From assembly GCF_900128895.1 (NCBI RefSeq), contig NZ_FSQW01000002.1:1521201-1585200 (forward strand): 64,000 nt of DNA, in the 5' to 3' direction. Positions 10,324-18,570 of the stretch are shown here, in pieces. Each line of letters opens with the position of its first letter. The stretch's first letter is position 1. Origin of the DNA: Parasphingorhabdus marina DSM 22363 (GTDB lineage: Bacteria > Pseudomonadota > Alphaproteobacteria > Sphingomonadales > Sphingomonadaceae). Made by a program: the position numbers and the translations under genes. The notes beneath the pieces are model-generated. The model was given only the letters and a program-made list of their open reading frames with translations, searched no databases and was not told the origin of the DNA.

Positions 10324-11391
10324 ATGACCGATCAGGATCTGATAACTCCCGTAATATTGTCCGGTGGTTCCGGAACCCGTCTGTGGCCCCTGTCCACCGA
10401 TGACCAGCCCAAACAGTTCCTTCATCTGCTCGGCCCGCTCAGTCTGTTCCAGCTGACATTGCAGCGTTGCCAGCAAGATGACCTGTTTGACACACCGATA
10501 ATCGTTGGTGGGGCCCGTCATGCCGGACTGGCGGAACAACAGATAGACGAGGTTGGAGCAGAAGTCGGAACCCATATTCTCGAACCCTGCGCGCGCAATA
10601 CTGCCCCGGCCATCGCTCTGGCCGCTCTCGCCTGCGATAACCCGCAAACACCAATGCTGGTCATGCCGAGTGATCATCTGATCAAGGATGTACCCGACTT
10701 CCAGGGAGCTGTCCGCAACTCTCTCGCGCTGGCCAAGGCCCGCTGGCTGGTGACCTTCGGGATTGAGCCAGCGGCCCCTGAAACCGGTTATGGCTACATC
10801 CGTCAGGGGGAACCGATATTCGGCAGCGCCAACAGCTTTGCCGCGCGCAGCTTCGTCGAAAAGCCCAATAGCGAAAATGCAGAACGGATGCTCGATGAAG
10901 GCGGTTATTTCTGGAATGCCGGAATATTCCTGTTTCGGGCAGATTGCTATCTGGCAGCGCTGGAAGAACATAATCCGCAAATGCTGCGAGCCGCCCGGGA
11001 AGCCATGGACAAGGCTGTGCATGACGGCAACCGGGTGAACCCTGAGGAAGGGGCCTTTTCCGCAGCTCCTTCGGACTCGATTGATTATGCGGTCATGGAA
11101 AAGGCGGAAAAAGTCGCGGTAACACCGGTGAACCCGGGCTGGTCGGATGTCGGCAGCTGGGATTCGCTGTTCGAAGTGCAGACCCCGGATGATCAGGGGA
11201 ATGTGACCAGCGGTGACGCGTTGGCAGTGAATTCAACAGGCAATTTCCTGCGGTCCGACGGAATCAGCGTGGCAACCTATGGCGTGGACAATATGATAAT
11301 CGTCACCAGCGGAAACCAGGTTCTGGTGCTCCCGCGCGGAGAATCCCAGAACGTCAAGAAGATCCTGATGGAACTGAACCGCGAGAACTGA
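10324..11391 (+). CDS. manC: Mannose-1-phosphate guanylyltransferase
   Basis: 355 residues. The nucleotidyltransferase signature VILSGGSGTRLWPLS...PKQF is at the N-terminus, with EPCARNTAPAIALAA near residue 92 and FVEKPNSENAE near residue 178. It converts mannose-1-P and GTP to GDP-mannose. It lacks the fused C-terminal isomerase cupin of long AlgA/ManC enzymes, which agrees with a separate manA immediately upstream. The downstream neighbour is on the opposite strand (34-bp gap). Confidence 0.95.
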   Translation: MTDQDLITPVILSGGSGTRLWPLSTDDQPKQFLHLLGPLSLFQLTLQRCQQDDLFDTPIIVGGARHAGLAEQQIDEVGAEVGTHILEPCARNTAPAIALAALACDNPQTPMLVMPSDHLIKDVPDFQGAVRNSLALAKARWLVTFGIEPAAPETGYGYIRQGEPIFGSANSFAARSFVEKPNSENAERMLDEGGYFWNAGIFLFRADCYLAALEEHNPQMLRAAREAMDKAVHDGNRVNPEEGAFSAAPSDSIDYAVMEKAEKVAVTPVNPGWSDVGSWDSLFEVQTPDDQGNVTSGDALAVNSTGNFLRSDGISVATYGVDNMIIVTSGNQVLVLPRGESQNVKKILMELNREN

Positions 11392-11425
11392 CGCCCAGGG
11401 CGGAAGTTGCTTGACCGATAGTTCT

Positions 11426-11782
11426 TCAGTCTTTTTCTTCAACAAGCGGCTGGTCATCTGTTCGGCCTGTAAGCAGATTCGGCCAGTATCTCGCGACAAG
11501 CAACAAAACCGTTGGCAGGATCATGGTGTTGCGCATGTCATGTAGCGAGGCAGCGCGATAAAGGTCGATACTCCACTGCTGGGGGCCAGCATGTTGCAGA
11601 TCGAGATATTCGTTTAGCAACGCCACAATCAACGCGGCAATCCATGGCAGCGGGCTGCTCAGCGGACGCCGCACAATTATGGCCGTCAATATCTGTATCA
11701 GCAGCGCCCCGTAAATATGCAGCGCATCTCTATCCAGGGACAGGGTTTCCGCGAACCAGATCTTGATTTCATACCATTCCAT
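11426..11782 (-). CDS. Small hypothetical membrane protein (VanZ-like size), 118 aa
   Basis: I do not recognise a defined family. Three likely membrane helices are visible: IYGALLIQILTAIIV (about residue 24), WIAALIVALLNEYL (about 47) and TMILPTVLLLVARYW (about 86). A short acidic tail follows. Size and pattern resemble small VanZ-like or teichoic-type accessory proteins, but this is only an impression. It is transcribed convergently to manC and divergently from wecB, inside the polysaccharide locus. The ATG at 11782 is the first in the frame. Confidence 0.6.
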   Translation of the reverse strand: MEWYEIKIWFAETLSLDRDALHIYGALLIQILTAIIVRRPLSSPLPWIAALIVALLNEYLDLQHAGPQQWSIDLYRAASLHDMRNTMILPTVLLLVARYWPNLLTGRTDDQPLVEEKD

Positions 11783-11873
11783 GCGGGGCTTCTGTCCAAT
11801 CCATCCCTAACCGTCAATGAATGAAAAACATGATTATCGGATTTTTAGCCAATTGCTGATAGATCTTCCGGCC

Positions 11874-13019
11874 ATGAACAACGCAAACAGCTCTGCTCCG
11901 AAGGTGTTGGTCATTTTCGGTACGCGCCCGGAGGCAATCAAGCTTTTTCCGGTGGTTCGTGCCTTGTCGGCACAGCCTGCTCTCCGGACGGTCACCTGCG
12001 TGACAGCCCAGCACCGGCAAATGCTGGATCAGGTGCTGGATATTGCCGAAATCCGGCCGGATCATGATCTCGACCTGATGCGTGCAGATCAAAGCCTCGA
12101 TGAACTGACGACCAGGTTACTGCAAGGCATCGGGAAGACACTCGATGCTGTTCAGCCGCAACGGATAATCGTCCAGGGCGATACGGCCACCGCCATGTGC
12201 GGCGCACTGGCCGCCTATTACCGGCAGATACCCGTTAGCCATGTCGAAGCCGGCCTGCGCAGCTACAATATTTATCACCCCTGGCCGGAAGAGGTGAACC
12301 GCAAGATTATCGGGACAATAGCGGACCAGCACTTCGCTCCGACGGAGACATCGGCAGAGGCCTTGCGTAGCGAAAACATTCCGGAAAACCAGATCAGCAT
12401 TACCGGCAATACCGTAATCGATGCCCTGCTGGTCACAGCAGAAAAGGTCGGCAAGGACATTGCCCTGAACCCGGAACTGACAGCGCTGCTGGGCCGTTTT
12501 GCGGACCGGAAAATCATCGGTGTGACCAGTCATCGCCGGGAGAATTTCGGCGACGGACTGAACCAGATCTCCGCCGCCTTGCGCAATATCGCCGCGCGAG
12601 ATGACGTGGCCCTGATTTTCCCGATCCACCTCAACCCCAATGTCCGTGCCGTGATGAACAATGCACTGGGCGGGCTGGACAATGTCGCGATGATCGAGCC
12701 GCTGGACTATCCCAATTTCGTCGGTCTGCTGGGGGCGTGCCATTTCATGCTGACCGACAGCGGCGGCGTGCAGGAAGAAGCGCCGGCTCTCGGCAAACCG
12801 GTGCTGGTCATGCGCAACACGACCGAGCGTCCGGAAGGTGTCGAGGCCGGCACCGCAAAGCTGGTCGGTACCGATCCGGATCTGATCGAGACAGAGGCTT
12901 GCAGGTTGCTGGATGAACAGGATTATTATGACAGCATGGCCAGGGCTCACAATCCCTTCGGAGACGGCAAATCGAGCGAACGCATCGCCGATATTGTCGC
13001 GGCGAGCCTGACCCGCTGA
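11874..13019 (+). CDS. wecB: UDP-N-acetylglucosamine 2-epimerase (non-hydrolysing)
   Basis: 381 residues from the ATG at 11874; an upstream in-frame ATG at 11817 would add 19 residues, and neither has a good ribosome site. I prefer 11874 because the family starts about ten residues before KVLVIFGTRPEAIKL. Further family blocks are VQGDTATAMCGALAAYY, HVEAGLRSYNIYHPWPEE, VTSHRRENFG, HLNPNVR and LTDSGGVQEEAP. The enzyme converts UDP-GlcNAc to UDP-ManNAc, which WecC (107 bp downstream) oxidises to UDP-ManNAcA, giving a dedicated two-gene ManNAcA branch. Confidence 0.95.
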   Translation: MNNANSSAPKVLVIFGTRPEAIKLFPVVRALSAQPALRTVTCVTAQHRQMLDQVLDIAEIRPDHDLDLMRADQSLDELTTRLLQGIGKTLDAVQPQRIIVQGDTATAMCGALAAYYRQIPVSHVEAGLRSYNIYHPWPEEVNRKIIGTIADQHFAPTETSAEALRSENIPENQISITGNTVIDALLVTAEKVGKDIALNPELTALLGRFADRKIIGVTSHRRENFGDGLNQISAALRNIAARDDVALIFPIHLNPNVRAVMNNALGGLDNVAMIEPLDYPNFVGLLGACHFMLTDSGGVQEEAPALGKPVLVMRNTTERPEGVEAGTAKLVGTDPDLIETEACRLLDEQDYYDSMARAHNPFGDGKSSERIADIVAASLTR

Positions 13020-13125
13020 CCAACCCGCCCGGCAAGAGCGTCATTACCGGTTTGTTTACGATATTCCGCTAGCCTGAAATCCCGAAAATTGCGCCTTTTT
13101 GGCGTCTTGAGGAGATTTTTGCACG

Positions 13126-14424
13126 ATGCTGTCCGACGAGAAGCCTTCCGTTTGCGTTCTGGGCCTGGGATATATTGGCCTGCCGACTGCCGCGGTGATC
13201 GCCCGTTCCGGGTGCAAGGTGCTGGGCGTGGATGTCACCGATCATGTCGTCGACACCATCAACAGCGGCAAAATCCATATCGAGGAAGTCGACCTTGATG
13301 GCCTCGTCCAGGGCGTGGTCTCACGCGGAACACTGCGCGCGTCTTTGATGGTTGAACCCGCCGACGTCTTCGTCATTGCGGTTCCGACACCCTTTGGCGA
13401 CGATCATGTTCCGGATACCAGCTATGTCATGGAAGCAGCGACCAATGTCGCGGCCGCGCTGAAACCCGGCGATTGCGTGATTCTGGAATCCACCTCCCCG
13501 GTCGGAACGACCGAGAAGATGCGCGACCTGATCGCGAAACTCCGTCCGGACCTCAAAATCCCCGGAATGACCAAGGATATTCCCGATATCGCGATTTCCT
13601 ATTGTCCCGAACGCGTATTGCCCGGGAAAATTCTCGAGGAACTGACCAATAACGATCGCTGTATTGGCGGTATCACGCCGCGCTGTGCCCGCAAGGCGCT
13701 GGGATTTTATCGCCGGTTCGTGCGCGGAGAATGCGTGACCACTTCTGCACGGGCTGCAGAAATGACCAAGCTGGTGGAAAACAGCTATCGCGACGTGAAT
13801 ATTGCCTTCGCCAACGAGCTCTCCATTGTTGCCGACCAGATGGATCTCGATGTCTGGGAAGTCATCCGGCTGGCCAACCGCCACCCGCGCGTCAATATTC
13901 TGCAACCCGGCCCCGGCGTTGGCGGTCACTGCATCGCTGTCGATCCGTGGTTCATCATCCACGGCGCGCCGGAGCATACGCCGCTGATCCGCATTGCGCG
14001 GGAAGTCAATGACGGCAAGGTCGGACATGTCCTCGAACAGGCTTCGCTGATGATCGACGAATTGCCCGGCGTCCAGGTGGCCTGCTTCGGACTGGCGTTC
14101 AAGGCGAACATTGATGACTTTCGCGAGAGCCCGGCGCTGAAGATTGCCGCAAAACTGGCCCGCCGCTACCCGGGACGCATCAATATCGTTGAACCCTATG
14201 CCAGCGAGTTGCCGGCCGGGTTTGAAGGCACCGATACAAAATTGATCGATATTGACGAGGCGCTGGAAAGCTGTCCCGTGATGATCACTTTGACCGATCA
14301 TGACATGTTCCGGTCAATTCCGCTCGACGAACGTTCCGGCAAGGTGGTTTATGACACACGGGGAATATGGCCCGATCAGCCGGACAATCTTCAGGCCGTC
14401 ACCGACCTGCGGCTCGCCAGCTAG
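13126..14424 (+). CDS. wecC: UDP-N-acetyl-D-mannosamine dehydrogenase
   Basis: 432 residues. N-terminal NAD motif VCVLGLGYIGLPTAAV; YCPERVLPGKILEEL; the catalytic-Cys block GPGVGGHCIAVDPWFI (about residue 264), whose GGHC form distinguishes ManNAc-type dehydrogenases from Ugd (GGSC); and the C-terminal GLAFKANIDDFRESPALKI. It makes UDP-ManNAcA from the WecB product. The ribosome site TGAGGAGA sits upstream of the ATG. Its TAG lies in a CTAG palindrome (14421-14424) that simultaneously supplies the stop codon of the convergent methyltransferase. Confidence 0.95.
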   Translation: MLSDEKPSVCVLGLGYIGLPTAAVIARSGCKVLGVDVTDHVVDTINSGKIHIEEVDLDGLVQGVVSRGTLRASLMVEPADVFVIAVPTPFGDDHVPDTSYVMEAATNVAAALKPGDCVILESTSPVGTTEKMRDLIAKLRPDLKIPGMTKDIPDIAISYCPERVLPGKILEELTNNDRCIGGITPRCARKALGFYRRFVRGECVTTSARAAEMTKLVENSYRDVNIAFANELSIVADQMDLDVWEVIRLANRHPRVNILQPGPGVGGHCIAVDPWFIIHGAPEHTPLIRIAREVNDGKVGHVLEQASLMIDELPGVQVACFGLAFKANIDDFRESPALKIAAKLARRYPGRINIVEPYASELPAGFEGTDTKLIDIDEALESCPVMITLTDHDMFRSIPLDERSGKVVYDTRGIWPDQPDNLQAVTDLRLAS

Positions 14425-15137
14425 GCAGGTTTCCGGGCCAGAATCACATAATTTTTCGGATGACCCCGGTCGGTGATCTTGCACGCAAGATCAAGCCGGT
14501 AGAACAGGGCGGCAAGCAGTGCAGCGCTTCCCTTGACCAGCAACAGGAGCGGCCAAAACAGCACCGGCCACCAGGGCTTTTTCAGATAACGCGACGGACT
14601 TGCCGGCAATCGATGCGCCATGGTCTGGAACTGATAGCCGAGCGTTCCGAAATAGCCTTCCAGCCACTCCAGCCGGTCGATCTCAAATCCGGCCCTGGCG
14701 AAGATATGGCGATGCGCAAACTGGGTATAGCGATAGAAATCGTAGGGTTTTTCGTGTTCTTCATAGTAGAACGGGCAGGTACAGATTATCCGCCCGCCCG
14801 GCCGGGTCACCCGGTATAGCTCGGCCAGCACCTTGTCGGGCTCGGGAATGTGCTCCAGCACCTGGTTGAACACGATCCGGTCAAACAGATTGTCTTCGGT
14901 CGGTATGTCAGCCAGATCGCAAACATAGGTTGACCTGGCATACGGCTTGTCGACCATCTCGAAATCTGCGCTCTCATAGGTGCAATGGTCGAAAAATGGC
15001 CGATAGGGCTGTTCGCCGGCGCCAGCATCGAGCACCCGCATGCCCGGTTCGGTTTCGGCGGCAAAGGCCTGGTTATACCGCCTGAGATATTCGCGCGAGC
15101 TGTTGGGAAACACCCACCGCCTGATAAAGGATTTCAT
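14421..15137 (-). CDS. Class I SAM-dependent methyltransferase
   Basis: 238 residues. The SAM-binding motif I is VLDAGAGEQPYRPFF (about residue 35), followed by FDRIVFNQVLEHIPEPDKVLAELYRVTRPGG (split over about 85-115), the Methyltransf_11 pattern. A hydrophobic segment near the C-terminus (PVLFWPLLLLVKGSAALLAAL) suggests membrane association. The substrate is unknown; location among glycosyltransferases suggests a sugar or lipid-linked intermediate. The start overlaps the stop of the upstream flippase-like gene (ATGA), so they form an operon. Confidence 0.82.
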   Translation of the reverse strand: MKSFIRRWVFPNSSREYLRRYNQAFAAETEPGMRVLDAGAGEQPYRPFFDHCTYESADFEMVDKPYARSTYVCDLADIPTEDNLFDRIVFNQVLEHIPEPDKVLAELYRVTRPGGRIICTCPFYYEEHEKPYDFYRYTQFAHRHIFARAGFEIDRLEWLEGYFGTLGYQFQTMAHRLPASPSRYLKKPWWPVLFWPLLLLVKGSAALLAALFYRLDLACKITDRGHPKNYVILARKPA

Positions 15138-16123
15138 GTTTCGTTTCCCTTTGCCGGCATCTGCGGCTTGTCCGAATGATCTGTCTTCCAGGCCAGAATG
15201 GCGGCCAGCGGTGCGCTCACCGCAAAGCCGACAAGGCGATTGGCCGCAGAAGCCATAAAAGCCGCCGCAGCTGTCAGGCCGACAAGGGGACCGAGCAAGG
15301 CGGAAACACCCTCGCGAATGCCGAGCCCGGCCGGCACGATGGAAAAGGAAGCGCCCACAAATCCGGAAACCGTGAGTACGGATGCCTGACCAAATCCGGC
15401 CATGACACCCAGTGCCAGAAGACAGAGATAGAGCCGCAGTGCATCGAAAAGCACCAGCCCGAACTTGCAGGCAAACAGCTGGGCCGTGATCAGGCTGTCA
15501 TCCAGCAGCTGCCTGCTCATCGCGAAACAGGCAATGGCGCCCGCAAGGCCGATCATCAAAAACAGCAGCCCGAGCATGCCGATACCACCGGCAACAAGCC
15601 AGATACCGGAATAACCGAATGAAACGGCCGCCCAAATCGCAACAACGAATATCATTGTTGAAGTTCCCTTTGCCACGCTGGCACCTTCTGATTTCAGTGC
15701 AGCGACGCGGACGATCGCGCCGCCGGGAATAGGCAAGAGATTGGCAACGCTGCCAACAATCGTTGTTTCTACCGCCGATTTCATGCCCACCCGGTGACCA
15801 ATCAACCGGGCTGACAAAACGAATTCCAGCGCGTTGAAAAACATGGTGACGGGCACCGCAAACAGGGCAAGAACAACCAGCGGGGTCCACTGGACGTCCT
15901 GGAGCAGCTCCGGCTGGTTGCGCAGGGAGAGATAAATCCCGGCGACAAGGGCCAATACCGCAACAATCAGGACCGACCGGCGAAATCGCGGGCTTTTCAT
16001 GGGTATCAAGCCCATGACATGGTCGGCTACAGCCAGAAATTTTCGCAGTATTTCGGGCAAAATCCAGTCCCTGACCTCGATTGGTGCATACCGGCAGCAC
16101 ATGTCCGGAATATCGCTTTCCAT
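15134..16123 (-). CDS. Flippase-like integral membrane protein (LPG synthase TM/AglD family)
   Basis: 329 residues with about eight transmembrane helices. The pattern fits the lysylphosphatidylglycerol_TM/UPF0104 family: LIGHRVGMKSAVETTIVGSV, LPIPGGAIVRVAALK and SIVPAGLGIREGVSALL. Members without the aminoacyltransferase domain accompany polysaccharide and glycosyltransferase genes and are thought to move or process lipid-linked sugars; that role is inference. The long frame starts at 16123, but an ATG at 16000 lies just before the first membrane helix and is a reasonable alternative; neither has a clear ribosome site. The gene is translationally coupled to the methyltransferase. Confidence 0.8.
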   Translation of the reverse strand: MESDIPDMCCRYAPIEVRDWILPEILRKFLAVADHVMGLIPMKSPRFRRSVLIVAVLALVAGIYLSLRNQPELLQDVQWTPLVVLALFAVPVTMFFNALEFVLSARLIGHRVGMKSAVETTIVGSVANLLPIPGGAIVRVAALKSEGASVAKGTSTMIFVVAIWAAVSFGYSGIWLVAGGIGMLGLLFLMIGLAGAIACFAMSRQLLDDSLITAQLFACKFGLVLFDALRLYLCLLALGVMAGFGQASVLTVSGFVGASFSIVPAGLGIREGVSALLGPLVGLTAAAAFMASAANRLVGFAVSAPLAAILAWKTDHSDKPQMPAKGNET

Positions 16124-16221
16124 CTAGCCCGAATATGGTTACCAAATCCTTACCGGATCACGCTATCACAGGTGATCAGGCGATGTGCAAGCATCCGGAA
16201 TAATGCCATTTTGGAGTGTCA

Positions 16222-17325
16222 ATGTTTCTCGTGCTTCACGCATTCAGCCGCAGGAATTCAGGAGATGGCCTGCTCGTCGATCTGACACTCGAGGCGCTGG
16301 CTGACGCCGGGATAGACCAGTCGCAAATCGAAATCCTCGCCCTCGACCCGGAAAGCTTTGAAGAACCACCCAAAGTGCATCGCGCACCAGGCGAACCCTT
16401 TGCCGAACTGTCGCCCAAACTGGTCGGTGCCGGCATGGAATTACTGGCCAACCAGCTGGCCTCGGGCAAGATCGAAACCCTTGTCGCCAGGGCGCAGGGT
16501 GTGATTGCCGTTGGCGGAGGCTATCTGGTGGCGGATTCCCTTGTCCGCCAGTCGGGAGTTTTGCTCAACCATCTGGCGCAGTTGCGAACCGCCGCCCGCG
16601 CGTCCATCCCGTCCATCTATCTTCCACAAAGCGCTGGCCCCTTGCAGGGACCTGTAGGCCAGGCGGTGAAACGCCACCTCAATGCCGTCGACCTGTTTTG
16701 CGCCCGCGATGATATTACGCTGGAGGAGATTGGCGGCGACAATATTATCCGCTGCGCCGATCTTGCCGTGCTGAAACTCGCCCGGGGCGGCGACATCGGC
16801 GGACAGTCAATGGCAGTGGACGGCGCCCCGATCATTGTCGGAAGAGACCTTCCCCGCCCGGCAGACTATGTCAGCCGCCTGCAATCGCTGGGTGACAAGC
16901 TCACCGATCCGCTCTGGGCGGTCCAGGCGGATGTCGCCGGAGACCGCAGCGACCGCGCCTTTTATCAGCGGCAGAATATTGTGGATGACGGACCGCTTGC
17001 GACGATGCTGGAAACAGGTTCCGGCGGAGTTGTCATCTCGGTCCGGTTGCACGGAGCGATTGCGAGCCTGATTGCCGGCCGGCCTGCCATCCACCTTGCC
17101 TATGAACGCAAGGGCTGGGGAGCCTATGAAGATCTCGGACTGGGCGAGTGGGTGCATGATGCGCGATCATTCGATCCTGCCCTCGTTGCCGCTCAGGCAG
17201 AAGCCCTGCGGAAAGATCCGGCCCCGTTCTGGAAATGTGTCGAACAGGCCGCGCCCAGGCTGAACGCGCAATATGCGCAGCTTGTCGGGGAACTACGCGA
17301 CCGGCTGGGACGCAATACCGGCTGA
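16222..17325 (+). CDS. Polysaccharide pyruvyl transferase family protein
   Basis: About 367 residues. The N-terminal glycine-rich stretch (FSRRNSGDGLLVDLTLEAL), VIAVGGGYLVADS (about residue 95), PSIYLPQSAGPLQGPVG (about 130) and the C-terminal VISVRLHGAIASLIAGRPAI (about 270) are the blocks of the PF04230 family, which adds pyruvate ketals from PEP to sugar residues. The ATG at 16222 has TTGGAG (16211-16216) at good spacing; the in-frame GTG at 16216 overlaps that ribosome site, so I take 16222. The 3' end overlaps the convergent GT4 gene by 33 bp. Pyruvylation would add negative charge to the polymer. Confidence 0.85.
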   Translation: MFLVLHAFSRRNSGDGLLVDLTLEALADAGIDQSQIEILALDPESFEEPPKVHRAPGEPFAELSPKLVGAGMELLANQLASGKIETLVARAQGVIAVGGGYLVADSLVRQSGVLLNHLAQLRTAARASIPSIYLPQSAGPLQGPVGQAVKRHLNAVDLFCARDDITLEEIGGDNIIRCADLAVLKLARGGDIGGQSMAVDGAPIIVGRDLPRPADYVSRLQSLGDKLTDPLWAVQADVAGDRSDRAFYQRQNIVDDGPLATMLETGSGGVVISVRLHGAIASLIAGRPAIHLAYERKGWGAYEDLGLGEWVHDARSFDPALVAAQAEALRKDPAPFWKCVEQAAPRLNAQYAQLVGELRDRLGRNTG

Positions 17326-18570
17326 ACCCAGATATTCGGTGATCAGCCGTTCCCAGCGATAGCGGGACATGATCTGCCGGATGCGGGCCGAACGCCTGGA
17401 AAGTTCTGTCATGTCCAGCTCCTGTGCGGACCGAAGCGCCTGCTTCAGGCTGTCGAGATCGGCCGGATCGGCGACAAAGAATATCTCCTGTTGCAATGCA
17501 TCCCATTCGGGCAACATTTCGATATTCGTGTCCCGGCTGGCGATGACCATCTTGCCAAGGCACAGCGCTTCGAGAAGCGAGACCGGCAGGCCTTCAACAT
17601 CCGAACCGGCTGCCACCGAGGTAAAAACAAAGACCTTGGTCTGTTCGAAAAACCGCTTCTTGCCCGCTCCGCTCAGATAGCCGGGAAATTCGATATCGGC
17701 GTCGCTTGCCGCGGCCACCAGCGCTTCCCGGTCTTCCCCGTCACCCGCAATGCCAGCCGAAACCGTCAATCCTTCCCGTTGCAGTCCGCTCAGGGCATCA
17801 ATCAGATGCGGCAAGCCCTTTTTTCGGGACAGGCGCGAGATGGTTCCAAAATCATAACGAAAATCGGCCGTCTCGTCATAGCGGGACTGGTCTGCAGCGG
17901 CGAAGTCCGATTCCACACCCATTGGCAGGGTCAGGATCTTGTGCTCCATTTGCGCGCGCTGTGCAGCCGGAAACAGGTCCAGCGCCGCCCGTCGCTGGGC
18001 ACTGTTGACGCAGAACAGTTTTTCCGATGCGCGAATGATCGTCCGGGCCAGTGCCCGTCCCGGCCCGCCCAGCCGGGAGAAGACCGCCAGGTCGGACGAG
18101 TGGTTCTGGATGATATAGGGGGTGCCCGTGCACAGCCTGATCAGCCAGGCGGTCAGCCCCTGTGGCATCACCCAGTGGGCGTAAATGAGGTCCAGCTGTT
18201 CCTTGCGCACCAGGAACAGGGCAGAAAAAAACTGGGCGATCAGAAAGGGCAGTATCAGCAGTGCCGTCACCGGCCGTTCCTTGATATTCGGCAAAATGGC
18301 CGGATAGGCCAGCTGTTGTGCCCGTTCCGGCCAGGCATAGCGAAAGCGCCGGACCCGGACGCCGCCGGTCATTTCTTCTCTTTCCGCGGAGGCATCATGC
18401 GGCGCCAGGATCGACACCCGATCAGCCGGGCGATCAGCCTGCCAGGCACGCGCCTGGTCGAGGACAAATGCCGGCTGCATGTCGCCCGCGAAACGCGGCA
18501 GGGTCGAGGTCAGGAAAAGCACGTTCATCTGGCCAGTGCGACTGAATATCTTGTGATCGGGCATCTCCAT
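17293..18570 (-). CDS. Glycosyltransferase family 4 (GT-B)
   Basis: 425 residues. The N-terminal domain begins MNVLFLTSTLPRFAGDMQPAFV, the middle has the nucleotide-domain entry FGTISRLSRKKGLPHLIDAL (about residue 240), and the donor-site block is SDVEGLPVSLLEALCLGK (about 320), the EX7E-type motif of retaining GT4 enzymes. The first ATG follows directly after the stop of the upstream gene (TAGATG), so coupling is likely; an internal ATG at 18528 matches the family start better. It is the last gene of the GT2-GT39-GT4 operon. Donor and acceptor sugars cannot be inferred. Confidence 0.88.
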   Translation of the reverse strand: MEMPDHKIFSRTGQMNVLFLTSTLPRFAGDMQPAFVLDQARAWQADRPADRVSILAPHDASAEREEMTGGVRVRRFRYAWPERAQQLAYPAILPNIKERPVTALLILPFLIAQFFSALFLVRKEQLDLIYAHWVMPQGLTAWLIRLCTGTPYIIQNHSSDLAVFSRLGGPGRALARTIIRASEKLFCVNSAQRRAALDLFPAAQRAQMEHKILTLPMGVESDFAAADQSRYDETADFRYDFGTISRLSRKKGLPHLIDALSGLQREGLTVSAGIAGDGEDREALVAAASDADIEFPGYLSGAGKKRFFEQTKVFVFTSVAAGSDVEGLPVSLLEALCLGKMVIASRDTNIEMLPEWDALQQEIFFVADPADLDSLKQALRSAQELDMTELSRRSARIRQIMSRYRWERLITEYLGSAGIASQPVA

